Of a stretch of 64,000 nt of DNA, positions 42,419 to 51,518 are shown one piece after another; position 1 is the stretch's first letter; every line of letters begins with the position of its first letter. The stretch lies in assembly GCA_046296415.1 (NCBI GenBank), contig JBKBLN010000001.1, forward strand, positions 682,001-746,000. Direction: 5' to 3'. Under the pieces are notes generated by a model. That model did not search any database. It saw only the letters and a list, made by a program, of their open reading frames with translations, and had not been told where the DNA came from. This DNA comes from CAYNRA01 sp046296415. Its GTDB lineage: Bacteria; Bacteroidota; Bacteroidia; Cytophagales; Spirosomataceae. The position numbers and the translations under genes were made by a program.

Positions 42419-43219
42419 ATGACATATCAGGTCCGAGAAGAAGGGGAATTTCGCTACATCGATGAGGGAAAGGGACAAATTATTTTGGTCTTGCACGGCT
42501 TATTCGGAGCTCTCAGTAATTTTGATGGAGTCATTGAAGGATTTCGTCATCGATGCCGAATCGTTATTCCGGTAATGCCCATATACGATATGCCCATGCG
42601 GCAAGCAAGTTTGGAGGGTCTTCAAGCCTTTATCGAACGCTTTGTTGCATTGAAGCAACTGTCTGATCTCATTGTTTTAGGGAATTCTCTGGGTGGTCAT
42701 GTCGGTTTGTTGTATACATTAGCCCATCCCGATAACGTGCAAGCGTTGGTGTTAACGGGTTCTTCCGGATTGTTTGAAAATACCATGGGAGGATCATTTC
42801 CTAAGCGTGGAAGTTATGATTACATCAAAGAACGGGTAGAATATACATTTTATGCGCCCGAAACGGCTACGAAAGAGTTGATTGACGAAGTCTTTGAGGT
42901 AACTTCGAGCATCCCAAAATGCATGAATATTGTGCAAATCGCCAAGTCAGCACAGCGTCACAATATGGCCAAGGATATTCAAACTATCCAAGCTCCTACT
43001 TGTCTGATTTGGGGGTTGAACGACACCATCACGCCGCCACATGTGGGTCATGATTTCAATCGACTCATTCCAAATTCGGAATTGCATTTCATCGATCATT
43101 GTTGCCATGCTCCCATGATGGAGCAGCCTGAGCGATTTAATGAGATTTTGGTCGATTTTCTGGATCGTTTACCTGAAATTCAACAAACTATTCTCTCGAA
43201 ACCAACGTTGTCCGTTTAA
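42419..43219 (+). CDS. Alpha/beta hydrolase
   Basis: A 266-residue hydrolase of the alpha/beta fold. The oxyanion loop is VLHGLFG; nucleophile Ser90 in GNSLGG; Asp in LIWGLNDTITPP; His in IDHCCHAPMMEQP, so the triad is complete. The sequence has no signal peptide. The substrate cannot be inferred. It precedes a CBS-domain gene by 15 nt and a NAD kinase gene, and may share a transcript with them. The ribosome-binding site is unusually strong (AGGAGG). Confidence 0.87.
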   Translation: MTYQVREEGEFRYIDEGKGQIILVLHGLFGALSNFDGVIEGFRHRCRIVIPVMPIYDMPMRQASLEGLQAFIERFVALKQLSDLIVLGNSLGGHVGLLYTLAHPDNVQALVLTGSSGLFENTMGGSFPKRGSYDYIKERVEYTFYAPETATKELIDEVFEVTSSIPKCMNIVQIAKSAQRHNMAKDIQTIQAPTCLIWGLNDTITPPHVGHDFNRLIPNSELHFIDHCCHAPMMEQPERFNEILVDFLDRLPEIQQTILSKPTLSV

Positions 43220-43234
43220 ATTTAACATCTATTT

Positions 43235-43894
43235 ATGTTGGTCACCGATTTCATTCAAACAGACGTACCCATTCCCACCAAAACGGATACCATTGGGCAA
43301 GTTTTGCAGTGGATGGAGGAAAATCGGTGTGCTCAACTTCCCATTTGGTCAGAAGCTGGATTAGAGGGTGTTGTGAATGAAGAGGATTTACTGGCTTATC
43401 CAGAAGATTTTGTGCTTCATCAAGTCGCTTTCCTTTGGCGAGAGTCCCCCCAGCTACATTCCTACCAAACCTTATGGGAAGTTCTTCCACTTTTTGCCAC
43501 CTGGCAAGTATTACCCGTAGTAGATGATACGGAATTAAAAGGCCTCGTGACCGATCATGCCGTGTATAAATCCTTAGCCCAGGCCCTCCAGGTGCAAGAG
43601 CCAGGGGCGGTCATGGAGGTGCAAATTCGGAATCGTGATTATTCACTAACTGAATTGGCCAGGTTAATCGAATCCAATCATTTGAAAATTATTTCCGTTA
43701 CAGTAACCGGAACCCTAGGGGACCCCGAGAACCCCTTAGTGGTTTGGATCAAGGTGAATCAAACCGAAATATCGGGAGCTGTATCGACACTAGAGCGCTT
43801 TGGTTACTCAGTGAAGGCCGTGTATGGAAGTGCACCGATCGAGACGATTGACCAGCAACGTTATGATCTTTTGATGAAATATTTGAACATCTGA
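43235..43894 (+). CDS. CBS-domain protein with ACT-like C-terminus
   Basis: A 219-residue cytoplasmic protein. Two CBS repeats at about 1-58 and 65-120 (WMEENRCAQLPIWSEAGLEG, LPVVDDTELKGLVTD) usually bind adenosine nucleotides. The last ~90 residues (YSLTELARLIESNHLKIISV, then VWIKVNQTEISGAVSTLERFGY) look like an ACT-type fold. Members sit next to nadK in Bacteroidota and may sense AMP/ATP or similar; no such function is proven here. NAD kinase begins about 55 nt downstream. Confidence 0.82.
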   Translation: MLVTDFIQTDVPIPTKTDTIGQVLQWMEENRCAQLPIWSEAGLEGVVNEEDLLAYPEDFVLHQVAFLWRESPQLHSYQTLWEVLPLFATWQVLPVVDDTELKGLVTDHAVYKSLAQALQVQEPGAVMEVQIRNRDYSLTELARLIESNHLKIISVTVTGTLGDPENPLVVWIKVNQTEISGAVSTLERFGYSVKAVYGSAPIETIDQQRYDLLMKYLNI

Positions 43895-43917
43895 ATCCAT
43901 TATTTTAGGTTTTTGGA

Positions 43918-43925
43918 TACTTTTG
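43918..43925 (+). promoter_or_regulatory. Candidate -7 element before nadK
   Basis: TACTTTTG matches TAnnTTTG, 24 nt before the ATG. No -33 TTG at proper spacing. Confidence 0.3.
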
Positions 43926-43949
43926 TTCTTCCAACAGTTCATTCATCTC

Positions 43950-44855
43950 ATGAAAATCGCCATCCACGGCAGAGCCTTTCACCCTTCCTCCTCCGTGTAC
44001 GTACAAGAGGTATTTAATGAATTAAAAGCCAATCACATTACGTATCAAACCTCTGCATCGTTTGCTGATGTACTACGAGATGCCTCTATCGACTTTGAAA
44101 GTGAATTGACCTATGGCAGTTCGGAACAGATTTTTCAAGCAGATTTGATGTTAAGCATCGGTGGCGATGGTACAATCTTGGAAACACTAGCGCATGTGGG
44201 AGTACGGGAGATTCCAATTCTAGGATTGAACTTCGGCCGCCTAGGTTTTTTGGCCTCAGTTCCCCCTCAAAAAATTAAAGAGGCGATGAGTCAAATCATG
44301 GCGGGACAGTATAAATTGGATACCCGAACCTTGATTCGGGCCACTGCGCCCATGGAATTACTCGGAAAAGACGTCGACTTCGCTCTCAACGAAATTGCTC
44401 TATCTAAGACCGATACCTCTTCCATGATTGTAGTTCATGCGTATATCAATGGCGAATTCCTGAACTCTTATTGGGCGGATGGCCTTATGGTAGCGACCGC
44501 CACGGGATCTACCGGGTATTCACTTTCTTGTGGAGGTCCCTTGGTGATGCCACATTCTGCCAACTTTATCATTACCCCAATTTGTCCGCATAATTTATTT
44601 GTTCGGCCCATGATTGTGTCAGATGACAGTGTGATTTCACTAAAAGTAGAGAGCCGAAGTAATAATTTTTTATTGTCGATGGATTCGCGTGCAAAGGTCA
44701 TTGGAGAAGTGGATACCTTTATTACCATTCGAAAAGAAAGCTTTAAAGCGCATCTGGTTACGTTGGAGGGAGATGCTTTTTTGAATACTCTACGACAAAA
44801 ACTAAGTTGGGGTAAAGATGTACGGAATAGAACCCCACTAACGGATCTCTTTTAA
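43950..44855 (+). CDS. nadK: NAD kinase
   Basis: NadK phosphorylates NAD+ to NADP+. From the ATG at 43950 the product has 301 residues and starts MKIAIHGRAF, which is the usual first strand; the earlier TTG is not supported. The catalytic GGDGT is in LSIGGDGTILETLAHVG, followed by NFGRLGFLA and SCGGPLVMPHSANFI, the diacylglycerol-kinase-like superfamily signatures. The stop is immediately followed by the ATG of the DUF6089-like gene. It lies in the conserved Bacteroidota order nadK, DUF6089, DUF6089, uppS, bamA, skp, skp. Confidence 0.95.
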   Translation: MKIAIHGRAFHPSSSVYVQEVFNELKANHITYQTSASFADVLRDASIDFESELTYGSSEQIFQADLMLSIGGDGTILETLAHVGVREIPILGLNFGRLGFLASVPPQKIKEAMSQIMAGQYKLDTRTLIRATAPMELLGKDVDFALNEIALSKTDTSSMIVVHAYINGEFLNSYWADGLMVATATGSTGYSLSCGGPLVMPHSANFIITPICPHNLFVRPMIVSDDSVISLKVESRSNNFLLSMDSRAKVIGEVDTFITIRKESFKAHLVTLEGDAFLNTLRQKLSWGKDVRNRTPLTDLF

Positions 44856-45950
44856 ATGAACAATATAAGTATGCCATTTAACGTTTTCAAGCGTATCATT
44901 TCTCAAAAAAAACGGGTTTGTATGTCCTTTCAGCGGAGTTTGATTATCCTAACACTACTTAGTTTCACCACCACTTTACAGGCTCAAAAATGGCTGGGTA
45001 CAGGCCGATCAGAGGATCAATATACCTCCGTCGGAATTGGAGGTGGCTCGGCTCATTACATCGGGGATTTAACAGTTCTCCGCTATATTTACCAGGTACC
45101 TTATACGAATGTTCGGTGGAATGGACACGCGCATTACAGCCGATTTTTCAGTCCCCAGTTTGGTGTCAAAGCGGCATTTTCTTGGGTGAGGTTGGCGGGT
45201 GATGATTTTATCTACTCAGGAAAAAATGTGAACGCTATGCCTCTCACGTTCATTCGCAACTTGCATTTTCGTAATGACGTGAAAGAGTTCACCTTACAAG
45301 GAATTTGGAATTTGCTTCCTCAGTACAATTTAGGTATTCGGGGTCGAAAAACAGTGATGCCGTACGCAACGTTAGGCTTTGGATTTATCGGACACAACCC
45401 GCAGGCCAGAGAGTTATACAATAAAGTTGAAGAACGTCCTCGAGGATGGACACCTCTGAAGCCCTTGGCAACAGAGGGGCAATCGTTGCCAGGATACAAT
45501 ACCAGTCCTTACTCGTTGGTACAACTGGTTGTACCTGCAGGTTTGGGTGTACGGTACAAAGCCACAGAAAATATAGATGTTTCGTTTGAAGTTGGATTTC
45601 GCTTTACCACGACAGATCATTTAGATGATGTTTCAGCGCGTCCGTATGTCGATCCAGACGTTTTGAGGACGTATGTAGGTTCTGTTGGTAAAGACTTGGC
45701 AAGTCGTGGAACCGAGCAGTTCCATGCGTTGACTGGTCGAGATCGGTCGGATCTTTACGCTCAAGCTGTCAGTGCCATTGGCTCACCAAGTGCTACCCTC
45801 ACAGATGCTCCCAATTTTTATGGTTTTCCTGCTGGCGCCAATCGCGGTAGTGGAACGGCTTTTTATCATCGATTTGATTATTATTTAATTTCTCAATTTA
45901 CGGTTAGTTATTCTTTTGGTAGCCGTGTAAAATGTCCTCCTATTCGATGA
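44856..45950 (+). CDS. DUF6089-like outer-membrane protein 1
   Basis: A 364-residue exported protein; an ATG at 44922 (MSFQRSLIILTLLSFTTTLQAQ) gives a normal signal peptide, whereas the first ATG at 44856 directly abuts nadK. The mature part is an 8- to 10-stranded barrel judged by alternating segments such as SVGIGGGSAHYIGDL, MPYATLGFGFIGH and FTVSYSFGSR. Position beside nadK, uppS and bamA identifies it as the first DUF6089 gene of this cluster, though the long loop around 230-310 is larger than in family members I know. Role in the envelope is unknown. It is coupled with the next gene by overlap. Confidence 0.75.
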   Translation: MNNISMPFNVFKRIISQKKRVCMSFQRSLIILTLLSFTTTLQAQKWLGTGRSEDQYTSVGIGGGSAHYIGDLTVLRYIYQVPYTNVRWNGHAHYSRFFSPQFGVKAAFSWVRLAGDDFIYSGKNVNAMPLTFIRNLHFRNDVKEFTLQGIWNLLPQYNLGIRGRKTVMPYATLGFGFIGHNPQARELYNKVEERPRGWTPLKPLATEGQSLPGYNTSPYSLVQLVVPAGLGVRYKATENIDVSFEVGFRFTTTDHLDDVSARPYVDPDVLRTYVGSVGKDLASRGTEQFHALTGRDRSDLYAQAVSAIGSPSATLTDAPNFYGFPAGANRGSGTAFYHRFDYYLISQFTVSYSFGSRVKCPPIR

Positions 45951-46657
45951 GTCGGATCGTCTTTTTACTTGTTTTTTTTGCTTTATGCCAATGGGTACAT
46001 GCACAAAAGTTTGAGGTGGGTGGTGGATTGACTGCTTGGCAATATCGAGGAGACTTAGCTCCCAATTATCGACCCTTAGCCATGCGACCGGGTGCTTCGT
46101 TGTGGGGTCGCTACAATACGCAATTAGGGTTCAATTTTAGATTGCAAGGCTCCATTGGCCGATTGGGAGTTGATCAATCAACGGTCAACCAGACATTTCA
46201 CCAAAAACAAGGACGAGAATTTGGAAAGACTATGTATGAGGCTGCAGCACTCCTGGAGTATAATTTCCTTGATTTTAGGTTAAACCGAAGTCGGTATGCC
46301 TCAAATTGGACCCCTTATTGGGTAGGAGGTTTGTCGATGTACATGGTTGATGAGTTAAATAATGTTAATTTTGCGCTCCCAGTAGGGGTCGGAATCAAGA
46401 CAATGTGGCGTACCAATTGGAATTTCTCAGTTGAATTTTCGCCTCGATTTACCAATAAAGATGCCATACTCGATGATTTTGGCTATCCAAGAAATGACCC
46501 TTTCGTCTCGGCAGGAAGTACGTTTGATCCCGCAGACCCCATTCAACGCGAGCAAAGAAAGTTGAACTACCCCGCTACCCTTCAAAAGGATACCTATTTT
46601 TTGGTTCAATTTTCAATCAGCTACGTTTTTCAACGCATCTATTGTCCACGGCCTTGA
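45947..46657 (+). CDS. DUF6089-like outer-membrane protein 2
   Basis: A 236-residue protein if ATG 45947 is used; it overlaps the previous stop as ATGA and gives the signal peptide MSRIVFLLVFFALCQWVHAQ. An alternative start at 45932 would lengthen it by five. The mature barrel includes LTAWQYRGDLAPNYR, VGIKTMWRTNWNFSVEF and YFLVQFSISYVF, clearly related to gene 1 in the middle and end. DUF6089 proteins are found in this operon in many Bacteroidota; no function is known. It lies 89 nt before uppS. Confidence 0.8.
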   Translation: MSRIVFLLVFFALCQWVHAQKFEVGGGLTAWQYRGDLAPNYRPLAMRPGASLWGRYNTQLGFNFRLQGSIGRLGVDQSTVNQTFHQKQGREFGKTMYEAAALLEYNFLDFRLNRSRYASNWTPYWVGGLSMYMVDELNNVNFALPVGVGIKTMWRTNWNFSVEFSPRFTNKDAILDDFGYPRNDPFVSAGSTFDPADPIQREQRKLNYPATLQKDTYFLVQFSISYVFQRIYCPRP

Positions 46658-46685
46658 TTTAATTTTAATTAGAACGGTTTTTTTC

Positions 46686-46693
46686 TAAATTTG
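46686..46693 (+). promoter_or_regulatory. Candidate -7 element for uppS-bamA-skp
   Basis: TAAATTTG, about 55 nt before the uppS start. No -33 TTG is at a suitable distance. Confidence 0.4.
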
Positions 46694-46746
46694 CAAGGTA
46701 TTACACCTAAAAAACGCATCATCAAAACGCGTACAATTCGAATATT

Positions 46747-47484
46747 GTGAAAGAACTTTTGGATTTGAAAGCCCTACCGCAGCATATTGCCATTATCATG
46801 GATGGAAATGGGCGTTGGGCGAAGAAACGAGGCGCGATGCGTATTTTTGGCCACCACCATGGAATTAAAGCGGTTCGTGAGACGGTGGAGGCCTGCGCCG
46901 AGATAGGGGTTCCCTACCTAACACTCTACACCTTTTCCACTGAAAATTGGAATCGGCCCGCGCTAGAGGTGGAGGGAATCATGCAACTCTTAATCAAAAC
47001 CATTCGCGACGAAGTTCCCAACTTGCATAAGAATAAAGTACGTTTGAAGATGATTGGGGATATCAGCAAACTGCCTGAAAGGGCACGCAACGAAATGCTG
47101 GAGGCGATTGAGATGACCAAACAAAATACAGGGTTGGTTCTAACGTTGGCATTAAGCTATTCAGGGAAATGGGATATTCTACAAGCCGTGCATAAAATAG
47201 CTCAGCAAGTTGCACTTGGTAAACTTCGTGTGGAGGATATTGATGAACGGTTGTTTGGAAGTCACTTGGCTACTGAACAGGCGCCTGATGTTGATTTAAT
47301 GATTCGGACCGGTGGTGATCACCGAATCAGCAATTACTTACTTTGGCAATCAGCCTATGCTGAATTGTTATTCATGGATGACCTTTTTTGGCCGGAGTTT
47401 AGAAGAGAACATCTGTTTGAGGCGGTTCATACCTATCAAACCAGAGAACGACGTTTCGGAAAAACAAGTGAACAAGTTCAATAG
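46747..47484 (+). CDS. uppS: Undecaprenyl diphosphate synthase (isoprenyl transferase)
   Basis: UppS condenses IPP onto FPP to make the C55 carrier lipid of cell-wall synthesis. The 245-residue product starts at GTG. It has IIMDGNGRWAKKRG with the Mg2+ Asp, FGHHHGIKAVRETVEACAE and TLYTFSTENWNRP, and the C-terminal block RTGGDHRISNYLLWQ. The family normally has RT(S/G)GE; here residue 191 is Asp (codon GAT at 47317), replacing the metal-coordinating Glu213 of E. coli. Conservation elsewhere is high, so the enzyme is probably active. It is followed 81 nt later by bamA. Confidence 0.94.
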   Translation: MKELLDLKALPQHIAIIMDGNGRWAKKRGAMRIFGHHHGIKAVRETVEACAEIGVPYLTLYTFSTENWNRPALEVEGIMQLLIKTIRDEVPNLHKNKVRLKMIGDISKLPERARNEMLEAIEMTKQNTGLVLTLALSYSGKWDILQAVHKIAQQVALGKLRVEDIDERLFGSHLATEQAPDVDLMIRTGGDHRISNYLLWQSAYAELLFMDDLFWPEFRREHLFEAVHTYQTRERRFGKTSEQVQ

Positions 47485-47565
47485 ACGCAAACAAACATTA
47501 TTCCTCCGTTGCCACATCTGCCCATAATTTTCGTTAGGAGATAAGCAACGTTTCAAAAACTAGGT

Positions 47566-50226
47566 ATGCAGAAGGGTTACAAAAATTTTATCGGGCGTCT
47601 TTTCTTATTGCTTTTACTTACACTGCCATCCGTAGCCCAATTTCGGATCGGTGTTGGTCGAACCTCGTCGGCTCCAACGGTCCAGAATGTGGTCGACTAT
47701 GGAAATCCAAAGGAGTACACCATTGGGGGAATTACAGTTTCTGGTGTTAAATTCCTTGATCCCAATACTTTGATTTCGGTTTCAGGTCTGAATGTTAACG
47801 ACCGTATTGTGATTCCTGGAGAACGGATATCCACGGCCATCCGACGTTTGATGGATCAAGGCATTATCGAGGACATTGCGATCAATATTACCAACATCGA
47901 AGGAGACAAAGTTTTCCTAGATATCCAATTGCGTGAAAGGCCTCGTTTAAATAAAACCGTGTTTAAAGGCATTCGCAAGCCCGAACAAGAAACGCTAAGT
48001 GAAAAAATTAAAACCAACAAAGGCAAGGTTATCACCGAGTCGTTGGTTAAAAATATGCAATTAACTATCAAGAAACACTACATTGAAAAGGGTTTTTTGA
48101 ATGCTTCTGTGCAAATTCAACAAGTAGATGACACGATTCGAGCCAACAATGCTGCCTTGGTGATCACCATAGATAAAAAGAAAAAGGTGAAGATCAATGA
48201 CATCGTGGTGCGAGGAATTGATGAAATGCCCGAATACAAAGTACTAGCTAAAATGAAGGGCACCAAAGAACGGGCCCCACTCCGTGTGTTTACTCCTTCT
48301 AAATACGTTCCCAAAAAGTTCAAAGAAGATAAAGAAAAGCTTGTCGATTGGTTTAATAAGAAAGGATACCGAAATGCCCAAATTACCTCTGATTCCATCA
48401 TCAATATGGAGGATGGACACATCAAAATTGTAATGGATGTGACAGAAGGGTCGAGATTTTATTACCGTAATATTACTTGGACGGGCAATTACCTCCGGAA
48501 TTCGGACACCTTAGCGTTAATTCTCGGAATCAAAAAAGGGGATATTTACAATCCAGAGGAATTGAATAAGAAAATCAATGGGATTCCCCAAGGAGACGTC
48601 AGCTCCTACTACATGGATGATGGGTACCTCTATTTTAATTGTACGCCGGTTGAGATAGCGATTGAAGGGGATTCCATCGATATCGAAATGCGAATTACCG
48701 AAGGAAAGCAAGCGACCATCAACCGAATCATTCTGAACGGAAATACCAAAACCAGTGACCATGTCGTGTATAGAGAAATTCTAACGCGACCTGGACAGAA
48801 GTTCCGGAAAACGGATTTGATCGAAACCCAGCAAATGCTTTCCAAATTAGGCTACTTTGACCCACAAACCATTGATCTAAAGCCAATTCCTCAATCGGAC
48901 GGAACGGTGGATATTCAATACAAGGTAGATGAGAAGTCCTCGGATAACATCGAGCTCTCTGGTGGTTGGGGTGGTTTACAAGGATTTGTGGGAACCTTTG
49001 GGGTTGTTTTCAATAATTTTTCTATCAAAAATATCGCCAAACTGAAAGAATATAAACCGCTTCCCAAAGGAGATGGTCAACGTTTTTCAGTTCGTTTACA
49101 AGCCAACGGTGGATTCCAGTCCTATTCGATTTCGTTTACTGAACCTTGGTTGGGTGGAAAGAAACCCAACTCCTTCTCGGTTAGCTTATTCCGATCTGTT
49201 CAAGATTTTGGCCGTATTCAAGAGCGTTTGCAACGTATTTACGGAAGCTCGGGCGGTGGCCTTTTTAATCCTCTAGCTGGTGGATTAGGATTTGGCGGTC
49301 TTGGGCTAGGTGGTTTAGGAGGTTTTGGAGGCTTCAATAATGGATACTTCAAAAATACGGGTGCATCCGTCACGTATGGTAAGCGGTTGAATTGGCCTGA
49401 TCGTAACTTTAGCTTTAGTGCGACAGCCTCGTATCAATATTATGATGTGGAGAATAGCTTCTTGATCCGCAATTTTACCAATGGCCAAGCCAATGATATT
49501 TCACTTTCGTTGAATGTATCTCGGTATAGTTTGGATAATCCAACCTTCTCTCGGTCGGGGTCATCCATTTCGTTGCAAGCTACCTTCAATCCACCTTATT
49601 CACTCTTCCGGAACCGTCCAGCTGACAATCCTTTCCGATTCTTAGAGGGTCATAAGTGGATGTTTGATGCCTCTTGGTTTACACCAGTTGTTGGTAAGTT
49701 AGTTTTCCATGCCAAGGCCAATATGGGCTTCTTGGGCCGATACAATCGGGAGGTCGGCTACAATCCATTCGGTCGATTTGTATTAGGGGGAGCTGGATTG
49801 GGTATGCAAATGGCCATGAACGTAGGAGCCGATCTAATTGGTTTACGCGGGTATGAAGAAGGGGTTGTCAAAGAATCAACCTATATTGAGCAAGTGACTG
49901 GTTCTGGAAATACAGGAGGAGGAGTTTCTCGGTCAGGGGGTATCGCGTATTCAAAATACGCAGCCGAACTACGATATCCTGTTTCCTTAAATCCGCAAGC
50001 CACCATTTTCGTACTTGGCTTTGCCGAGGCAGGAAATAGTTGGGGAAGCTACCGCGACTTCAATCCATTTAAACTTCGAAGAACAGCCGGTGTGGGGGCT
50101 CGGATCTTCATGGCTGCTTTTGGTTTACTAGGCCTGGATTATGGATATGGTTTTGATCCTATTCCTGGATTGCCAAACCGTGGATTGAAGACGTTCACCT
50201 TCAGTATTGGTCAACAAATTCGGTAA
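47566..50226 (+). CDS. bamA: Outer-membrane assembly factor BamA
   Basis: BamA folds beta-barrel proteins into the outer membrane. The 886-residue product has a signal peptide (about 1-24), five POTRA domains at roughly 50-460 (for example IGGITVSGVKFLDPNTLI and INRIILNGNTKTSDHVVYREI), and a 16-strand barrel with a C-terminal FTFSIGQQIR. The barrel contains a Gly-rich loop at about 560-600 with repeated GLGG, GGFGG pieces, which is not part of E. coli BamA. The expected neighbours skp-like genes follow immediately, as in other Gram-negatives. In this phylum BamA also serves export of other surface proteins. Confidence 0.95.
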   Translation: MQKGYKNFIGRLFLLLLLTLPSVAQFRIGVGRTSSAPTVQNVVDYGNPKEYTIGGITVSGVKFLDPNTLISVSGLNVNDRIVIPGERISTAIRRLMDQGIIEDIAINITNIEGDKVFLDIQLRERPRLNKTVFKGIRKPEQETLSEKIKTNKGKVITESLVKNMQLTIKKHYIEKGFLNASVQIQQVDDTIRANNAALVITIDKKKKVKINDIVVRGIDEMPEYKVLAKMKGTKERAPLRVFTPSKYVPKKFKEDKEKLVDWFNKKGYRNAQITSDSIINMEDGHIKIVMDVTEGSRFYYRNITWTGNYLRNSDTLALILGIKKGDIYNPEELNKKINGIPQGDVSSYYMDDGYLYFNCTPVEIAIEGDSIDIEMRITEGKQATINRIILNGNTKTSDHVVYREILTRPGQKFRKTDLIETQQMLSKLGYFDPQTIDLKPIPQSDGTVDIQYKVDEKSSDNIELSGGWGGLQGFVGTFGVVFNNFSIKNIAKLKEYKPLPKGDGQRFSVRLQANGGFQSYSISFTEPWLGGKKPNSFSVSLFRSVQDFGRIQERLQRIYGSSGGGLFNPLAGGLGFGGLGLGGLGGFGGFNNGYFKNTGASVTYGKRLNWPDRNFSFSATASYQYYDVENSFLIRNFTNGQANDISLSLNVSRYSLDNPTFSRSGSSISLQATFNPPYSLFRNRPADNPFRFLEGHKWMFDASWFTPVVGKLVFHAKANMGFLGRYNREVGYNPFGRFVLGGAGLGMQMAMNVGADLIGLRGYEEGVVKESTYIEQVTGSGNTGGGVSRSGGIAYSKYAAELRYPVSLNPQATIFVLGFAEAGNSWGSYRDFNPFKLRRTAGVGARIFMAAFGLLGLDYGYGFDPIPGLPNRGLKTFTFSIGQQIR

Positions 50227-50298
50227 TGTTAATTTTTGTTAAGCACAACAACTTCAACCAAATGGGTCGTTATGGGTTCAACTAATCGAAACTTGACT

Positions 50299-50826
50299 AT
50301 GGTACGAATACTCGTATGGGCTGGACTGTTTTTTTCAACTCTTTCCGGTAATGCCCAAAAATTTGGCTATATCGACTCCGAGTATATTACATCCAAAATG
50401 CCTGCCTATCAAGCAGCACAAGCTTCGATGAATCAGTGGACCGAACAGTGGGTCAAAGAAGTACAAACCAAGCAACAAGCTTGGGAGGCACTTCAACAAA
50501 AATTTAGGCAAGAGGAGATATTGTTAACAGAGGACCTGAAAAAAACCCGACTTCAAGAAATCGCTGATAAAGAGTTGGAGTGGCGAAATTTCAATCAAGA
50601 AGTTTTTGGAATGGAAGGTAAGCTATTCCAAAAAAAGAAAGAATTGATGAAACCGATTTTAGATGAAGTATATAAAGCTTGCGAAAAAGTAGCAAGACAA
50701 AAGCAACTTATGTTTATATTTGACAAGGCCTCTGATCTCAGTATGATCTACACGGATCCACGTCATGATTACACCGATTTTATTTTGGAGGCTTTGGGTC
50801 TAGGGTCTGGGCCAATTAAAAAGTAG
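50299..50826 (+). CDS. OmpH/Skp-like periplasmic chaperone 1
   Basis: A 175-residue protein with start ATG 50299 (MVRILVWAGLFFSTLSGNAQ, signal peptide); a start at 50272 would give nine more residues. The mature part is a helical-arm Skp fold: FGYIDSEYITSKMP, then long coiled-coil helices between residues 35 and 125, and a C-terminal strand region FIFDKASDLSMIYTDP. Skp chaperones hold unfolded barrel proteins on the way to BamA; two copies follow bamA here, typical for Bacteroidota. The stop lies 36 nt ahead of the second copy. Confidence 0.88.
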   Translation: MVRILVWAGLFFSTLSGNAQKFGYIDSEYITSKMPAYQAAQASMNQWTEQWVKEVQTKQQAWEALQQKFRQEEILLTEDLKKTRLQEIADKELEWRNFNQEVFGMEGKLFQKKKELMKPILDEVYKACEKVARQKQLMFIFDKASDLSMIYTDPRHDYTDFILEALGLGSGPIKK

Positions 50827-50862
50827 TAACCAACGATTTTACATCCATAATTCACGTTTCAA

Positions 50863-51462
50863 ATGAAGATTAAATTTGTTTTGGCGCTTTTTGCGCTTGC
50901 ATTGTTCTCCGGAGTGGCTACCTCAGCCCAAACTGCTGTAAAAATTGGCTATACCAATATCGACTATATTTTGTCTAACCTACCTCAGGCAGCTGAAATC
51001 CAAACTAAACTTCAGACTGAAAAGGCTCAATACGACAAATTAGTCCAAGAGAAAGTAGCTGAATTGCAGAAAGTGTATGAAGATTATCAAAAAAATGCGG
51101 CTTCTATGTCTCCTGTGATTCGGGCCGATAAAGAGAAATTCATGCAAAACAAGCAAGGCGAGATTCAAGAATTTCAACAAAATTCAGAGGTTGCTTTGCA
51201 AAGAAAACAACAAGAACTGCTTTCTCCACTTTTGGATAAAATTCAAGAGGCAGTAGATGCAGTGGCCAAAGAAAATGGCTATACGTATGTTTTTAATTCT
51301 GATGCGGGACCTACCACTTCTCCGATCGTTTTGGTTGCTCCAGACTCGGACAACATCACTGATCTTGTGTTCAAGAAAATGGGAGTGAAAACTCCAGCCG
51401 AAAAAGCAGCTGAAACGGCCAAACCTGCAGCTACTCCAGCCACGACTACACCTAAGAAGTAA
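50863..51462 (+). CDS. OmpH/Skp-like periplasmic chaperone 2
   Basis: A 199-residue protein with signal peptide MKIKFVLALFALALFSGVAT. The N-terminal segment IGYTNIDYILSNLP matches the first copy. Helical arms carry heptad-like Gln, Lys and Glu; the body ends at MGVKTP and is followed by an Ala, Thr, Pro, Lys rich tail (about 175-199) not present in copy 1. The duplicates differ strongly, so they probably have divided tasks. A very strong terminator follows at 51474-51518. Confidence 0.9.
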   Translation: MKIKFVLALFALALFSGVATSAQTAVKIGYTNIDYILSNLPQAAEIQTKLQTEKAQYDKLVQEKVAELQKVYEDYQKNAASMSPVIRADKEKFMQNKQGEIQEFQQNSEVALQRKQQELLSPLLDKIQEAVDAVAKENGYTYVFNSDAGPTTSPIVLVAPDSDNITDLVFKKMGVKTPAEKAAETAKPAATPATTTPKK

Positions 51463-51473
51463 TTCGATTGGGT

Positions 51474-51518
51474 ACATGAAAAAGGGGCTTGAATTTTTTT
51501 CAAGCCCCTTTTTCATGT
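51474..51518. terminator. Bidirectional terminator, perfect 20-bp stem
   Basis: ACATGAAAAAGGGGCTTGAA pairs exactly with TTCAAGCCCCTTTTTCATGT around TTTTT; it runs up to the stop of the convergent DUF4374 gene. Confidence 0.95.

Noticed and set aside
49246..49370. Frameshift or assembly artefact in the Gly-rich part of bamA
   Set aside because: The reading frame stays open and barrel strands continue normally on both sides.
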